From NCBI RefSeq assembly GCF_030762805.1, contig NZ_CP129113.1, positions 2,494,001-2,558,000 of the forward strand: DNA of 64,000 bases, given 5' to 3'. The notes under the pieces were generated by a model. That model was not told the origin of the DNA. It saw only the letters and a program-made list of their open reading frames with translations, and made no database searches. Source of the stretch: Aciduricibacillus chroicocephali. Lineage in GTDB: Bacteria; Bacillota; Bacilli; Bacillales; Amphibacillaceae. The translations under genes were made by a program, and so were the position numbers. Below, piece by piece: positions 34,945-43,439 of this stretch (position 1 is the stretch's first letter; every line of letters begins with the position of its first letter).

Positions 34945-35955
34945 CTATAAACCGAACTCTTTTGCCAGCAGTTCCAGTGAACGATGTCGCGCCTGCTCGT
35001 CCGGAATCATGTTCAAAATCATGATTTCATCAAGAAAAGCTTTCTCTGCCAATTCCTGAAGGCGTGCTTTTACTGTTTCTGGTTTCCCGATGACAAAACG
35101 TTCTTTGCCATGTTCATCAGCAATACGTTCTTCTACGGAGAATACATGATTCGCAGCCTCTTCAAGGGTCGGTGGGGCATATTGAAATTGTCCGGAGTTC
35201 CAGCGGGCCCATTGTAATCTCGCTGGGCCGGCAAGATATTCTGCTTCCTCGTCTGTGTCGGCACAAATTACGATAATTGACATGATGCTGTAAGGTTCGG
35301 AGCGGAATCTTGAAGGACGGAAGTTATTCCGATATCCTCGCAAGATCTGAACCGCCCACTGCGGATTGATTTGGGCTGCGAATGCATAGCCCCACCCGAG
35401 TTGAGAGGCAATTTTCATCCCACCATCACTTGAGCCAAGCATGAACAGCTCCGGAACAAGAGAGGGATCCGGAGACGGGATAATATTGCGAAACGGATGT
35501 TTTTCCGGGAATTCACGTGTGAAATAGGAAATCAGATCATCCAATTGCCGCGATACCTCACTCGTACTCGCACCTTCCCGCGAACGCCTTAACGCAATTG
35601 CTGTACGTCCATCTGTACCCGGAGCACGGCCAATTCCGAGGTCAATGCGTCCAGGATGCAAGCCTTCGAGAAGAGAAAAATTCTCCGCAACCTTGAGTGC
35701 ACTATGATTCGGTATCATGACCCCTCCAGACCCAACTCGAATTCGTTCCGTCAGTGCTGCCGTATGGGCGATGAGCACTTCGGGAGCCGAGCTTGCCTGG
35801 TGCTTTGAGTTATGATGTTCCGCGAACCAATAGCGTGTATAGCCAAGACGGTCAGCGAGCTGAGCAAGCTTCGTCGACATACGCAAGGTCTCGGTTACAG
35901 AGTTGCCATTATATATTGTTGCCAAGTCGAGAACCGAGAGTTTCAAATCGGACAT
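34945..35955 (-). CDS. Luciferase-like (LLM class) flavin-dependent oxidoreductase
   Basis: This 336-residue protein has the bacterial luciferase-like TIM barrel. It carries RYWFAEHHN (residues 41-49) and GRIDLGIGRAPGTD, the signature of the YceB/YhbW-type subgroup. Such proteins use reduced FMN or F420 for monooxygenation or hydride transfer; the substrate is unknown. RBS GGAGGGATG lies upstream. It is monocistronic. Confidence 0.88.
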   Translation of the reverse strand: MSDLKLSVLDLATIYNGNSVTETLRMSTKLAQLADRLGYTRYWFAEHHNSKHQASSAPEVLIAHTAALTERIRVGSGGVMIPNHSALKVAENFSLLEGLHPGRIDLGIGRAPGTDGRTAIALRRSREGASTSEVSRQLDDLISYFTREFPEKHPFRNIIPSPDPSLVPELFMLGSSDGGMKIASQLGWGYAFAAQINPQWAVQILRGYRNNFRPSRFRSEPYSIMSIIVICADTDEEAEYLAGPARLQWARWNSGQFQYAPPTLEEAANHVFSVEERIADEHGKERFVIGKPETVKARLQELAEKAFLDEIMILNMIPDEQARHRSLELLAKEFGL

Positions 35956-36078
35956 GAATCATCCCTCCATAGCTCCATTTTAGCAAAGGAGAGAAAAAAC
36001 ACCCCGGTTCCGGCTCAACACTCGTTCACCTTTCGTCCCGCGAACACAACGCTGCGCTACTCTCCTCAAAAGTCCTTT

Positions 36079-37047
36079 CTACTGTACATTCTCGCGTAAA
36101 AACTTCTCCAACCGCTTTTGATACCGTGCCTTCTCCTTCACGTAACCTTCTCCGTGATTCGCGTCATCAATCAGCATCAACTCGGCTTTGCCTCCCGCGT
36201 GGTCTTGCAGTTCCTGCGCCATCCGTGTTGGCACGAAAGTATCCGCTTTCCCGTGGATGATCAGCATCGGCACATCGCTGCGCTCAACTTCCTTCAATGC
36301 GCTCGCCTCGCGCAGCCGATACCCTGCACGCATATTTGTCACCACACTCGTCGTGTCAAGTACCGGGAATGCTGGCAGATGATACATCCGTTTCATTTGG
36401 TAAGCAAATAAATTGTACACATCTGTATACGGACTATCGGCGATAATCGCTTTCACAGCCTTAGGCAAATCTTTCTCCCCACTTGCCATGAGCACAGTCG
36501 CCGCGCCCATTGAGAGCCCATGATATACGACTTTTGTATCCGCTCCATCCCGTTCCAGCAACTTCTTCGTCCAGTCAATCAAATCCAATCTGTCCGGCCA
36601 TCCGAACCCGTAATAGTCGCCAGCACTGTCCCCATGACCACGTGCATCCGGCATGAAAATATTATAGCCAAGCACGTCATGATAATATTGGCCATAAAGC
36701 CCCATCTGCTTGGCATGGCCCAAATAGCCATGTGTAAGAATGACAAGTTTGTCCGTTGGCTTTTTGGCCGCAAGATAGTAGCCGCGAAGCTCAATTCCAT
36801 CACGTGATTTCATCGACAATTCCTCGAAATCCTGCCCTCTTACCCACTGACGCCATTTACCTTCAAGCAGCTCATCCATCGTCTCCTGGGAAACTTCCAG
36901 ATCACTGTTTCCCTCCAGGAAATCTTTTGGCCCGCGTTTAATAGCAAGATTATAGAAAAATATGCCGGCCCCGATATCTGCGACGACAAGTACACCTGCA
37001 ACTGCTACAACAATTTTCTTCCAATGTTTGCGCAAACTTATCCACAT
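36079..37047 (-). CDS. Membrane-anchored alpha/beta hydrolase (YqkD-like)
   Basis: This 322-residue protein has an N-terminal membrane helix (about residues 12-32) followed by an alpha/beta hydrolase domain. The oxyanion region is LTHGYLGH, the nucleophile elbow is GLSMGA, the acid is in HGKADTFVP and the His is in DDANHGEG. It resembles B. subtilis YqkD. The active site should face outward. The ATG start has an AAGG directly before it, which is tight, so a slightly later TTG start is possible. Confidence 0.85.
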   Translation of the reverse strand: MWISLRKHWKKIVVAVAGVLVVADIGAGIFFYNLAIKRGPKDFLEGNSDLEVSQETMDELLEGKWRQWVRGQDFEELSMKSRDGIELRGYYLAAKKPTDKLVILTHGYLGHAKQMGLYGQYYHDVLGYNIFMPDARGHGDSAGDYYGFGWPDRLDLIDWTKKLLERDGADTKVVYHGLSMGAATVLMASGEKDLPKAVKAIIADSPYTDVYNLFAYQMKRMYHLPAFPVLDTTSVVTNMRAGYRLREASALKEVERSDVPMLIIHGKADTFVPTRMAQELQDHAGGKAELMLIDDANHGEGYVKEKARYQKRLEKFLRENVQ

Positions 37048-37170
37048 CCTTCAAGCTCAGGTTCAATTATTTTACAACCATTTCGAACGGGCGTATTGTA
37101 ATACGAGCAATACAAAAACTATTGTAACTGATTTATCCACAGTGTTGATATATATAAAGGAGTGTTCTTC

Positions 37171-37908
37171 ATGAGTACAAAAACAGCAATCATTACCGGC
37201 GCGAGCAGCGGTATCGGACAGGCTGCCGCGAAGAAGCTCGCTGCAAAAGGGATGAACATCATGCTTGCCGCAAGACGTGAAGAACGTCTGATTGAGCTCA
37301 AAAAAGAAATTGAATCAGCCGGTGGGAAAGCAGAGTACCTCATCACTGATGTCACAAAAGTTGCCGATATGGAAAAGCTCGCCGAGAAAACAATCGAACT
37401 CTTCGGCCAGATTGATATTCTTATCAACAATGCCGGCCTTATGCCGCTTTCTTATTTAAGAAAGAAAAAAGTCGACGAATGGGATCGCATGATTGACGTC
37501 AATATTAAAGGGGTCCTCTATGGAATTGGTGCTGTTCTGCCACATATGGAGGCCCGTGAATCAGGTCATATCATCAATGTTGCGTCTGTCGCAGGCCATA
37601 CTGTTCGCCCAAGCACAGCTGTGTACAGCGGTACAAAATTCGCTGTCCGTGCCATTACAGAAGGATTGCGTCAAGAATTGAATCCGGAACATGATATTAG
37701 AGTAACTATCATTTCTCCTGGTGTCGTCGCAACTGAGCTTACCGACTTCATTACCGACGATGATGCGATGGATCTGTTCAAAAAGCGCAATATCGATATC
37801 CCGCTTGAGTCAGAGGATATCGCAAATGCAATCGCCTATGCGGTTGAACAGCCGAATTCTGTTGATGTGAATGAAATCGTCATCCGTCCAACCCGCCAAA
37901 AACCATAA
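37171..37908 (+). CDS. Short-chain dehydrogenase/reductase
   Basis: This 245-residue protein is a classical [11 protein letters not shown] cofactor loop at residues 9-16, NNAG, and the catalytic Ser, YSGTK Tyr and Lys. The basic residues after beta strand 2 (AARREER) favour NADPH. The start at 37171 follows AAGGAGTG; the ATG nine bases earlier lies too close to it. It is 15 bases upstream of a nitroreductase and the pair probably forms an operon for detoxification of carbonyl or nitro compounds. Confidence 0.9.
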   Translation: MSTKTAIITGASSGIGQAAAKKLAAKGMNIMLAARREERLIELKKEIESAGGKAEYLITDVTKVADMEKLAEKTIELFGQIDILINNAGLMPLSYLRKKKVDEWDRMIDVNIKGVLYGIGAVLPHMEARESGHIINVASVAGHTVRPSTAVYSGTKFAVRAITEGLRQELNPEHDIRVTIISPGVVATELTDFITDDDAMDLFKKRNIDIPLESEDIANAIAYAVEQPNSVDVNEIVIRPTRQKP

Positions 37909-37923
37909 AAGGGGTCCAACAAC

Positions 37924-38559
37924 ATGAGCTATCAAAAAACAAATGACTTCAACCATATACTGAAAGGCCGTCGCTCTGTAAAAGACTATGATACATCAGT
38001 CAAAATCAGCCGCGAAGAAATGACAGAAATTCTGGAGACCGCTACACGTGCTCCATCATCTGTAAACATGCAGCCATGGCGCTTCGTCATTGTGGAAAGC
38101 GATGAAGCAAAAGCAAAGCTGAAGCCGCTCGTCCGCTTTAACCAGAATCAGCTCGCTACTTCAGCTGCAATGATCGCCATTTTCGGAGACTTAAAAAACT
38201 TCGAAAAGGGAGAAGAAATATATAGCAAGGCTGTTGAGCTCGGCTATATGCCACAAGAAGTGAAAGATGATATCTTCCAAGCTTACACACCATATTATGA
38301 AAGTATTCCACGCGATAAGATGAAAGATGTCGTTCTCATCGACGGTGGACTTGTTGCAATGCAAATTATGCTTACAGCTCGCGCACACGGTTATGATACG
38401 AACCCGATCGGCGGCTTTGAAAAAGATCAGGTCGCAGATGCACTTGGACTTGATGCAGAACGTTATGTTCCTGTCATGTTGCTCTCAATTGGCAAGTCCA
38501 ATAAGGAAGGCCACCAATCCTACCGCCTGCCTGTTGAACAGATTACCGAATGGCAGTAA
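37924..38559 (+). CDS. Nitroreductase-family protein
   Basis: This 211-residue FMN-dependent oxidoreductase has the family start RRSVKDYD, the RAPSSVNMQPWRFVIV block around residues 43-58 and the C-terminal PIGGFEKDQVADALGL region. It matches the YdgI/YodC-type NAD(P)H nitroreductases in length. It follows the SDR gene in the same operon, with AAAAGGGG as binding site, and ends in a strong terminator. Confidence 0.9.
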   Translation: MSYQKTNDFNHILKGRRSVKDYDTSVKISREEMTEILETATRAPSSVNMQPWRFVIVESDEAKAKLKPLVRFNQNQLATSAAMIAIFGDLKNFEKGEEIYSKAVELGYMPQEVKDDIFQAYTPYYESIPRDKMKDVVLIDGGLVAMQIMLTARAHGYDTNPIGGFEKDQVADALGLDAERYVPVMLLSIGKSNKEGHQSYRLPVEQITEWQ

Positions 38560-38560
38560 C

Positions 38561-38597
38561 AAAAAAAGTCCGGCTCTTATAAGAACCGGACTTTTTT
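38561..38597. terminator. Bidirectional terminator
   Basis: AAAAGTCCGG pairs with CCGGACTTTT around a short loop, with A and T runs on both sides. It serves the nitroreductase operon and the convergent SMR pair. Confidence 0.88.
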
Positions 38598-38600
38598 CTG

Positions 38601-38912
38601 TTAAATCAGCTTTAAGCCAATTGCAGCACCAAGAATCATCACGATGAACAGCATACGGCGCCAATCGCGTGATTCACTGAAGAATATCATGCCAAGAACT
38701 GCTCCTCCTGAAGCTCCAATTCCTGTCCACACAGCATACGCCGTACCCATCGAGAGCGACTCCATTGCTACCGAAAGAAGGAGGAAACTGAGGCCGAAGC
38801 TTGCAATGAGAAAAGCGAAAGTACGCCATCTCCTATCCCTGTGCCACTGCCCAATCATGAAGACTCCTGTCATCTCCAACAATCCAGCAAAAACAAGCGC
38901 CAGCCAAGCCAT
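38601..38912 (-). CDS. SMR-family transporter subunit (YkkD-like guanidinium exporter)
   Basis: This 103-residue protein has four membrane helices and the SMR signature, with the conserved Glu in LLEMTGVFMIG near residue 13 and GTAYAVWTGIGASG. Paired SMR proteins behind a ykkC guanidine-I riboswitch export guanidinium with proton exchange. Its ATG overlaps the stop of the upstream partner by one base, so they are coupled and likely form a heterodimer. Confidence 0.88.
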   Translation of the reverse strand: MAWLALVFAGLLEMTGVFMIGQWHRDRRWRTFAFLIASFGLSFLLLSVAMESLSMGTAYAVWTGIGASGGAVLGMIFFSESRDWRRMLFIVMILGAAIGLKLI

Positions 38913-39256
38913 TAGCTCTCAGCTCCTTTCTGTTCAGAAGGCTTTCCGGTTAACGTCTTCAGCCCGATGACACCAATCAGCAACACACCGATAAGAATCA
39001 GCTTTTCCACTTTCACCGGCTCACCAAAGAACAGAATACCGCTCAAGACCGTACCTGCTGTGCCTAACCCAGTAAAAACAGCATAAACCGTCCCAACCGG
39101 CAGCTTGCTTCCAGCCTGTATTAGCAAATAAAAACTGACGATAATTGCAATGATGGTACCTGTCCACTCCAATACAGTCGACGCATGCTTCAAGCCGACA
39201 ACCCAACCGATTTCAAAGAAAGCGGCGATAAATACACTGAGCCACTGTGCCCGCAT
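38912..39256 (-). CDS. SMR-family transporter subunit (YkkC-like guanidinium exporter)
   Basis: This 114-residue protein has four membrane helices with the SMR Glu in [13 protein letters not shown] and [14 protein letters not shown]. The start at 39256 follows GGAAGGAGA; a longer in-frame extension would overlap the riboswitch terminator and was rejected. It lies directly behind the guanidine-I riboswitch terminator and upstream of its SMR partner, matching the ykkCD arrangement of Bacillus. Confidence 0.88.
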   Translation of the reverse strand: MRAQWLSVFIAAFFEIGWVVGLKHASTVLEWTGTIIAIIVSFYLLIQAGSKLPVGTVYAVFTGLGTAGTVLSGILFFGEPVKVEKLILIGVLLIGVIGLKTLTGKPSEQKGAES

Positions 39257-39278
39257 TTCAATCTTCTCCTTCCATGGG

Positions 39279-39325
39279 AAAAAGCCCAAGAGACAGCTGT
39301 TAATCAACAGCAATCTCCCAGGCTT
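39279..39325 (-). terminator. Riboswitch-controlled terminator of the SMR pair
   Basis: The 3' end of the guanidine aptamer (AAGCCTGGGAGA) pairs with TCTCTTGGGCTT and is followed by five T on the minus strand. Ligand binding would hold the aptamer and prevent this stem, giving an on-switch. Confidence 0.8.
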
Positions 39326-39407
39326 TTATCCTTCCGTGTCACAGCAATACGCTGTGCGTTTTCTCTCGGACCAGTCCAGCATCAGCTGCGGAACCCTAGA
39401 AAACTTC
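39312..39407 (-). ncRNA. Guanidine-I (ykkC) riboswitch
   Basis: Read on the minus strand, the hallmark blocks occur in order: CTAGGGTTCCG, CTGGTCCGAGAGAAAACGCA, ACACGGAAGGATAAAAGCC and TGGGAGA. This is the ykkC class 1 aptamer, which binds guanidinium. A promoter lies upstream, a terminator downstream, and then the SMR exporter pair. Confidence 0.96.
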
Positions 39408-39423
39408 CTATGCAATTAAATTC

Positions 39424-39451
39424 ATTATACAATAAACAATCCCGATTACAA
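39424..39451 (-). promoter_or_regulatory. Promoter of the guanidine riboswitch transcript
   Basis: On the minus strand TTGTAA (39446-39451) and a perfect TATAAT (39424-39429) are 16 bases apart. Transcription would begin just before the aptamer. The -35 overlaps the stop region of the DUF2334 gene. Confidence 0.72.
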
Positions 39452-41113
39452 CTGCTTTCGTCGACGTCTTACTATTAGTAAAACAAACAGAATCACCGCT
39501 GAAATGATTACAATTATTTTTGGGATCCATCTGGAGATCATCATTTGACGCTCATATTTACTAGTGACGGAGTTTTTCTCCACATCCACTTTCCCCTCTG
39601 AGGTTTGGATTCGGATTTGTCCCACGTTAGTGCGATTATCCTCTGCCTTCAAATCAAACCATTCAGCATTGGGTACCCCTTCAAGAGCTGTGACCAATTC
39701 CTTCAATTTTTCAAAGCCAAGATACGGATGATAGAATCCAGCAATTGCTGAATCTGAGAAGTGGGTTGCGTTCATAGCTTTCTCTTTCATCTCGGCAATA
39801 GAATTTGGCTCATCACCGCTCACATAACCAATTGTCTCGGGATATAGTTTCATACCATTGAGAAAGCTCGGGGCAGAGGTGTAAATTGCAGAATACTCGC
39901 CTTCCCACGTATGATTCGTCAGCTGAACCTGGCCGACATATGTGCTGAAATGCTCGGAAAGTATCTGATAACCCGCCTCGGACATCGCATAATGCGGTGC
40001 TTCAAAAGCTAGCGGATACAGCTTATGGGCAGCAAGTTCCTCTACGCCGTTTTCGACTGCCGATTTAATATATTTCCTTTCAAACGCTTTGCCATTTTGA
40101 ACAAAACTTTTATAGGCTTCTCCTGACTTGAAGTCCTTACGCGTCTTCGGTTTTTCATCATTGTCCTGATAAACCGGTCTGTCATAGTCCACATCCCAGA
40201 ATTCGAATCCTTCTCCTGTTCCCTGATGGCGATACTGATGCCTGTAGCCGTGCAACACGATGCTCCCACCGTGCCCTTGCATATAACGCAGTGTCCGGAC
40301 AAGTTTTGGAACATCTTTGAGATGCGTTTCCTTATGTGTCTGCGGATCAACATACACTGGAATGAGCGAAACAATATATGGGATTCTCCGTTTATCCAGG
40401 TACTTCGCCATCTTCATCAATTCACCGGCATCAGCTTTGGGATGTACATCTTCCAGGCGCAAATACATCGGGTGTTTCCCTGTCGGCTTCTGGCCAAAGA
40501 AGCTAAACAACGATTCACCGACAAAATAACCGCTCGGATTGAAAAGTGATTCCAATCCACAGTAAAAATCGTTACCATTTTGGATGACAAGCGGATATTC
40601 GGCTGTACTCCCATTCATTCCGCTAACAAGAACTTTCGATTTGGCAGATGGTGTAACAATGGAAGCAAGACGCTCCTCTGCGGTCTGCATTTCAAAGCCA
40701 TTTGATGTCAGCTTCAGTTTATTGACGAGCACACCACCCGTCCTTTTGACAAAGCTGAATCGTTTTCCGAACTGCTCGCTATTCCTCCCGAATGCATAGA
40801 CAGTGCCCTTAAATAATTTGATATCTGACACTAACTTGCCTGGGAGCTGCTTTTCTTCAAGTCCCATATAAATTATTTGGGTGAAATCTTTCGGATTAAT
40901 CGAACGCCAATCTTGATCTTCTATAATTTTTATATCGTTTGAAAAATGTCCGGCAAGACTATCCATCATCCGAGCCTGTCCAAGATCTTCTTCCTGCTTT
41001 GGCGAATAGACGATAAGAACCCGGCTACCTTCTGTTCCAACTTTTGCTGCCTGAACCGGAATAGAACCCGCCACGATTACTATTAATAGCAGGAAAGTGA
41101 CAATCCGTTTCAC
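39446..41113 (-). CDS. DUF2334 polysaccharide-deacetylase-like membrane protein (YdaL-like)
   Basis: This protein of about 555 residues has a signal-anchor at the N-terminus, a large extracellular part and a C-terminal membrane helix followed by RRRRKQL. The DUF2334 core shows YLRLEDVHPKAD and HGYRHQYRH, resembling metal-binding residues of polysaccharide deacetylases. B. subtilis YdaL is of this type and belongs to a c-di-GMP-dependent exopolysaccharide operon. The start was set at GTG 41113 so that the signal helix begins at the first residues; upstream codons have no binding site. The glycosyltransferase genes of that operon are absent here. Confidence 0.8.
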   Translation of the reverse strand: MKRIVTFLLLIVIVAGSIPVQAAKVGTEGSRVLIVYSPKQEEDLGQARMMDSLAGHFSNDIKIIEDQDWRSINPKDFTQIIYMGLEEKQLPGKLVSDIKLFKGTVYAFGRNSEQFGKRFSFVKRTGGVLVNKLKLTSNGFEMQTAEERLASIVTPSAKSKVLVSGMNGSTAEYPLVIQNGNDFYCGLESLFNPSGYFVGESLFSFFGQKPTGKHPMYLRLEDVHPKADAGELMKMAKYLDKRRIPYIVSLIPVYVDPQTHKETHLKDVPKLVRTLRYMQGHGGSIVLHGYRHQYRHQGTGEGFEFWDVDYDRPVYQDNDEKPKTRKDFKSGEAYKSFVQNGKAFERKYIKSAVENGVEELAAHKLYPLAFEAPHYAMSEAGYQILSEHFSTYVGQVQLTNHTWEGEYSAIYTSAPSFLNGMKLYPETIGYVSGDEPNSIAEMKEKAMNATHFSDSAIAGFYHPYLGFEKLKELVTALEGVPNAEWFDLKAEDNRTNVGQIRIQTSEGKVDVEKNSVTSKYERQMMISRWIPKIIVIISAVILFVLLIVRRRRKQL

Positions 41114-41184
41114 AGTGATCACCAACTCCAAATATGATTCAGCCATTATATCATTCTCTGTCGGCAAAAAAGGGAAACGTAAAC

Positions 41185-41220
41185 AAAAAAATATCCACGA
41201 AGCACAATGGCGACGTGGAT
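41185..41220 (-). terminator. Terminator after the YdaJ-like gene
   Basis: ATCCACG pairs with CGTGGAT around a 14-base loop and is followed by seven T on the minus strand. It partly insulates the DUF2334 gene from the riboswitch-controlled gene. Confidence 0.7.
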
Positions 41221-41250
41221 TTCTCTATTTAAGGGGTGTACATCCCTATA

Positions 41251-42342
41251 TTAATTTGCCAAACGTTCCAATTGTTGCTTGGCAAGGAGAGGAAACAAAT
41301 TATCAAAGATATGCGTGTCACTGCCATCCGGTGTCTCGACGACATAGCCTCCATAGTACGGGCTTTGCGGATCGCTGACTTCATATTCATGCATACGGTC
41401 ATATACCCGTCTTGCAAAATCGGGATCATTCATTTCGAGCGCATACTGAATGAGCATGCCATAAACAGCATTAGACTCAAAATTGACTGCCGGCTGGCGT
41501 GAAGCACGATCATATTGACCGTACAATCGGCCGTTCCGGTTGAATTCCTGCTTCACAAAATCATAGAAACCAGGAGAATTCTTCCCATTTAGTTTTCGGA
41601 AGTGCGCAATATAGATTTGTTCAATCATATGAACTTGTGCATCGTTTTGATACGTTGCTGTATCTACATTGAAATTCTTCGCAAAGAAGACGCCATCACT
41701 TGGCACTGAATTCAATACACCAATTGTACGGTTTAATGTCTTCTTGCTGATTACATTGTACTTGAGCATATATTGCAAAGCCTCCGGATCAATATAGAAG
41801 AGGCTGAGTGTGTTATTGGAAATATTATATTGAGAATCATGGAAATCAGTGAAATAGCCGTTTCTCATGTTTTTCTCAGCGAGTGCCTTGGCCATCTGCT
41901 TAGCTGTCTCAGTATATGCAGCATTGCCGAAATATTCACCAGCTTTGAACAAGACAGTCATGATTCGCCAATCATCGATGAGCGCATTCGTCGTTACACT
42001 ACTCGTTCCATCGGCGTTCAGTTTCCAGCGAACAAGTCCATTTGGTGCAAGATAATACTGCTTCAAAATGTCATACTGTTTCTGGAAAGCGATGGCATCT
42101 TTTTTCTCGAACAAGTAGACCATTTCCAAACCGAGTGATTCAGAAAGTGCTTCGTGTCCGGCAACATATGTCGGATCAGTCGAAGGTCGATCAATAAGAT
42201 ATGTAGCAAGTGTTCCATTTGGATTCTGCATATGGTTCGCAATGAAACGTTCCGTAGCAGATGTCATGTCCTTTTGAGCCATGACTGGTGCAGCTTGCAA
42301 AAGCAGGGTGGCAGCCAACAGGGAAGCGAATAACTTTCTCAT
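41251..42342 (-). CDS. Secreted GH8-like glycosidase (YdaJ-like)
   Basis: This 363-residue protein has a signal peptide (MRKLFASLLAATLLLQAAPVMA) and an all-alpha (alpha/alpha)6-type domain. The blocks TNALIDDWRIM near residue 130 and the NFESNAVYGML region fit glycoside hydrolase family 8-like proteins such as YdaJ. Such enzymes trim or release exopolysaccharide outside the cell. The start at 42342 has GAGGAGG upstream. Its leader carries a c-di-GMP-I riboswitch and terminator, so its expression should follow cellular c-di-GMP. Confidence 0.78.
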   Translation of the reverse strand: MRKLFASLLAATLLLQAAPVMAQKDMTSATERFIANHMQNPNGTLATYLIDRPSTDPTYVAGHEALSESLGLEMVYLFEKKDAIAFQKQYDILKQYYLAPNGLVRWKLNADGTSSVTTNALIDDWRIMTVLFKAGEYFGNAAYTETAKQMAKALAEKNMRNGYFTDFHDSQYNISNNTLSLFYIDPEALQYMLKYNVISKKTLNRTIGVLNSVPSDGVFFAKNFNVDTATYQNDAQVHMIEQIYIAHFRKLNGKNSPGFYDFVKQEFNRNGRLYGQYDRASRQPAVNFESNAVYGMLIQYALEMNDPDFARRVYDRMHEYEVSDPQSPYYGGYVVETPDGSDTHIFDNLFPLLAKQQLERLAN

Positions 42343-42400
42343 TAGGGATTCCTCCTCATCAGTTGAACTCGTCACCAGATTCAGAGGATGTCCCTCAGAG

Positions 42401-42440
42401 AAAACGAAAATGCCCTTTTCCAGACGAACAGAAAAGGGCA
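42401..42440 (-). terminator. Expression-platform terminator of the c-di-GMP riboswitch
   Basis: GCCCTTTTC pairs with GAAAAGGGC and is followed by a T-rich run on the minus strand, between the aptamer and the YdaJ-like start codon. The stem lies about 30 bases past the aptamer. Confidence 0.8.
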
Positions 42441-42467
42441 ATCGATCCAGAAGCACATTCCGGAATC

Positions 42468-42547
42468 CGCAACCTGGCAATCATAGCGGTATAAACCGCC
42501 TTAGACCCATGGCTTTGCGTCCTTGCCTTTCAGCAAGTTTGCCCTAT
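42468..42547 (-). ncRNA. Cyclic-di-GMP-I (GEMM) riboswitch
   Basis: On the minus strand the conserved GEMM blocks are present in order: GGCAAAC, GAAAGGCAAGGACGCAAAGCC, GGGTCTAAGG, and after a variable hairpin ATGATTGCCAGGTTGC. A TATAAT lies upstream at 42563-42568. It precedes the YdaJ-like gene. Confidence 0.95.
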
Positions 42548-42651
42548 ATAGTAGTTGAACATATTATACTGCATTTGAAACGGACTGAATAGTACCAAAT
42601 TCACAAATTTCGTGAGATTTTTTCGCCATTTTATATATCGTTTTTCAACGC

Positions 42652-43293
42652 CTAGCTGTTCAGCAATGTCAGCACTGCGAAGAAATGCATGACAGATCCA
42701 GCAAGCACGAACAGATGCCAGATTGCGTGGTGATAGCGGAAACCGCGCCATACGAAGAAAATGGCACCGACGGAATAGAGCACACCGCCAATCACAAGAA
42801 ATGTAAGGCCATGTTCAGGCACATTGGCGACGAGTGGCCCCCATGCTAGTAAAATGAGCCAGCCCATTGCCAAGTAGAGCAATGTAGACAAATGCATGAA
42901 GCGCTTGACGAAATGTATTTTAAAAATGGTTCCTGCAATGGCTAAGCTCCAGATGACTCCGAATAACGACCAGCCGAATGCACCTTTAAGGGAGATGAGC
43001 AGAAACGGTGTATATGTTCCAGCAATGAAAATGTATATAGCGGAATGGTCGAGGATTTCGAATACATCCTTTGCTCGGCCAGCCGGTATACTGTGCACAA
43101 TTGTCGAGCAAGCATAAAGCAAAATCATCGTTCCGCCAAAAATGGCAAAGCTCGTAATATGCCAGGCCGAACCATGTACAGAGGCAAAAGCGACAAGTAC
43201 CGATAGTGCAGCAATGCTAAGCAATGTGCCGATCCCATGGATGACGGCGTTTGCGATTTCTTCCTGTTTGGAATACATAGGGGTGTTCTCCAA
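42652..43293 (-). CDS. Hemolysin III / PAQR-family membrane protein (YplQ-like)
   Basis: This 213-residue protein has seven membrane helices and the PAQR motifs: NAVIHGIGTLLS with the first His, the LDHSAIYIFIAGTYTPF block and a C-terminal HHAIWHLFVLAGSVMHF with paired His. Bacterial members are annotated hemolysin III and may be metal-dependent ceramidase-like hydrolases. It starts at a TTG with GGAGGG upstream. It stands alone. Confidence 0.9.
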   Translation of the reverse strand: MENTPMYSKQEEIANAVIHGIGTLLSIAALSVLVAFASVHGSAWHITSFAIFGGTMILLYACSTIVHSIPAGRAKDVFEILDHSAIYIFIAGTYTPFLLISLKGAFGWSLFGVIWSLAIAGTIFKIHFVKRFMHLSTLLYLAMGWLILLAWGPLVANVPEHGLTFLVIGGVLYSVGAIFFVWRGFRYHHAIWHLFVLAGSVMHFFAVLTLLNS

Positions 43294-43439
43294 ATTGGAT
43301 TCCCTCCATTCATCTTTCTTATACAGTGTATCAAGGAAAAGCTTATAGTGGAAGTTTGTCCATTTTCACATAGGAAAATTCCGGTTCCGTTTTGCCCAAT
43401 TGTGCATATGCTGTTCTGAGAAGAGGAGGAATCATATAC

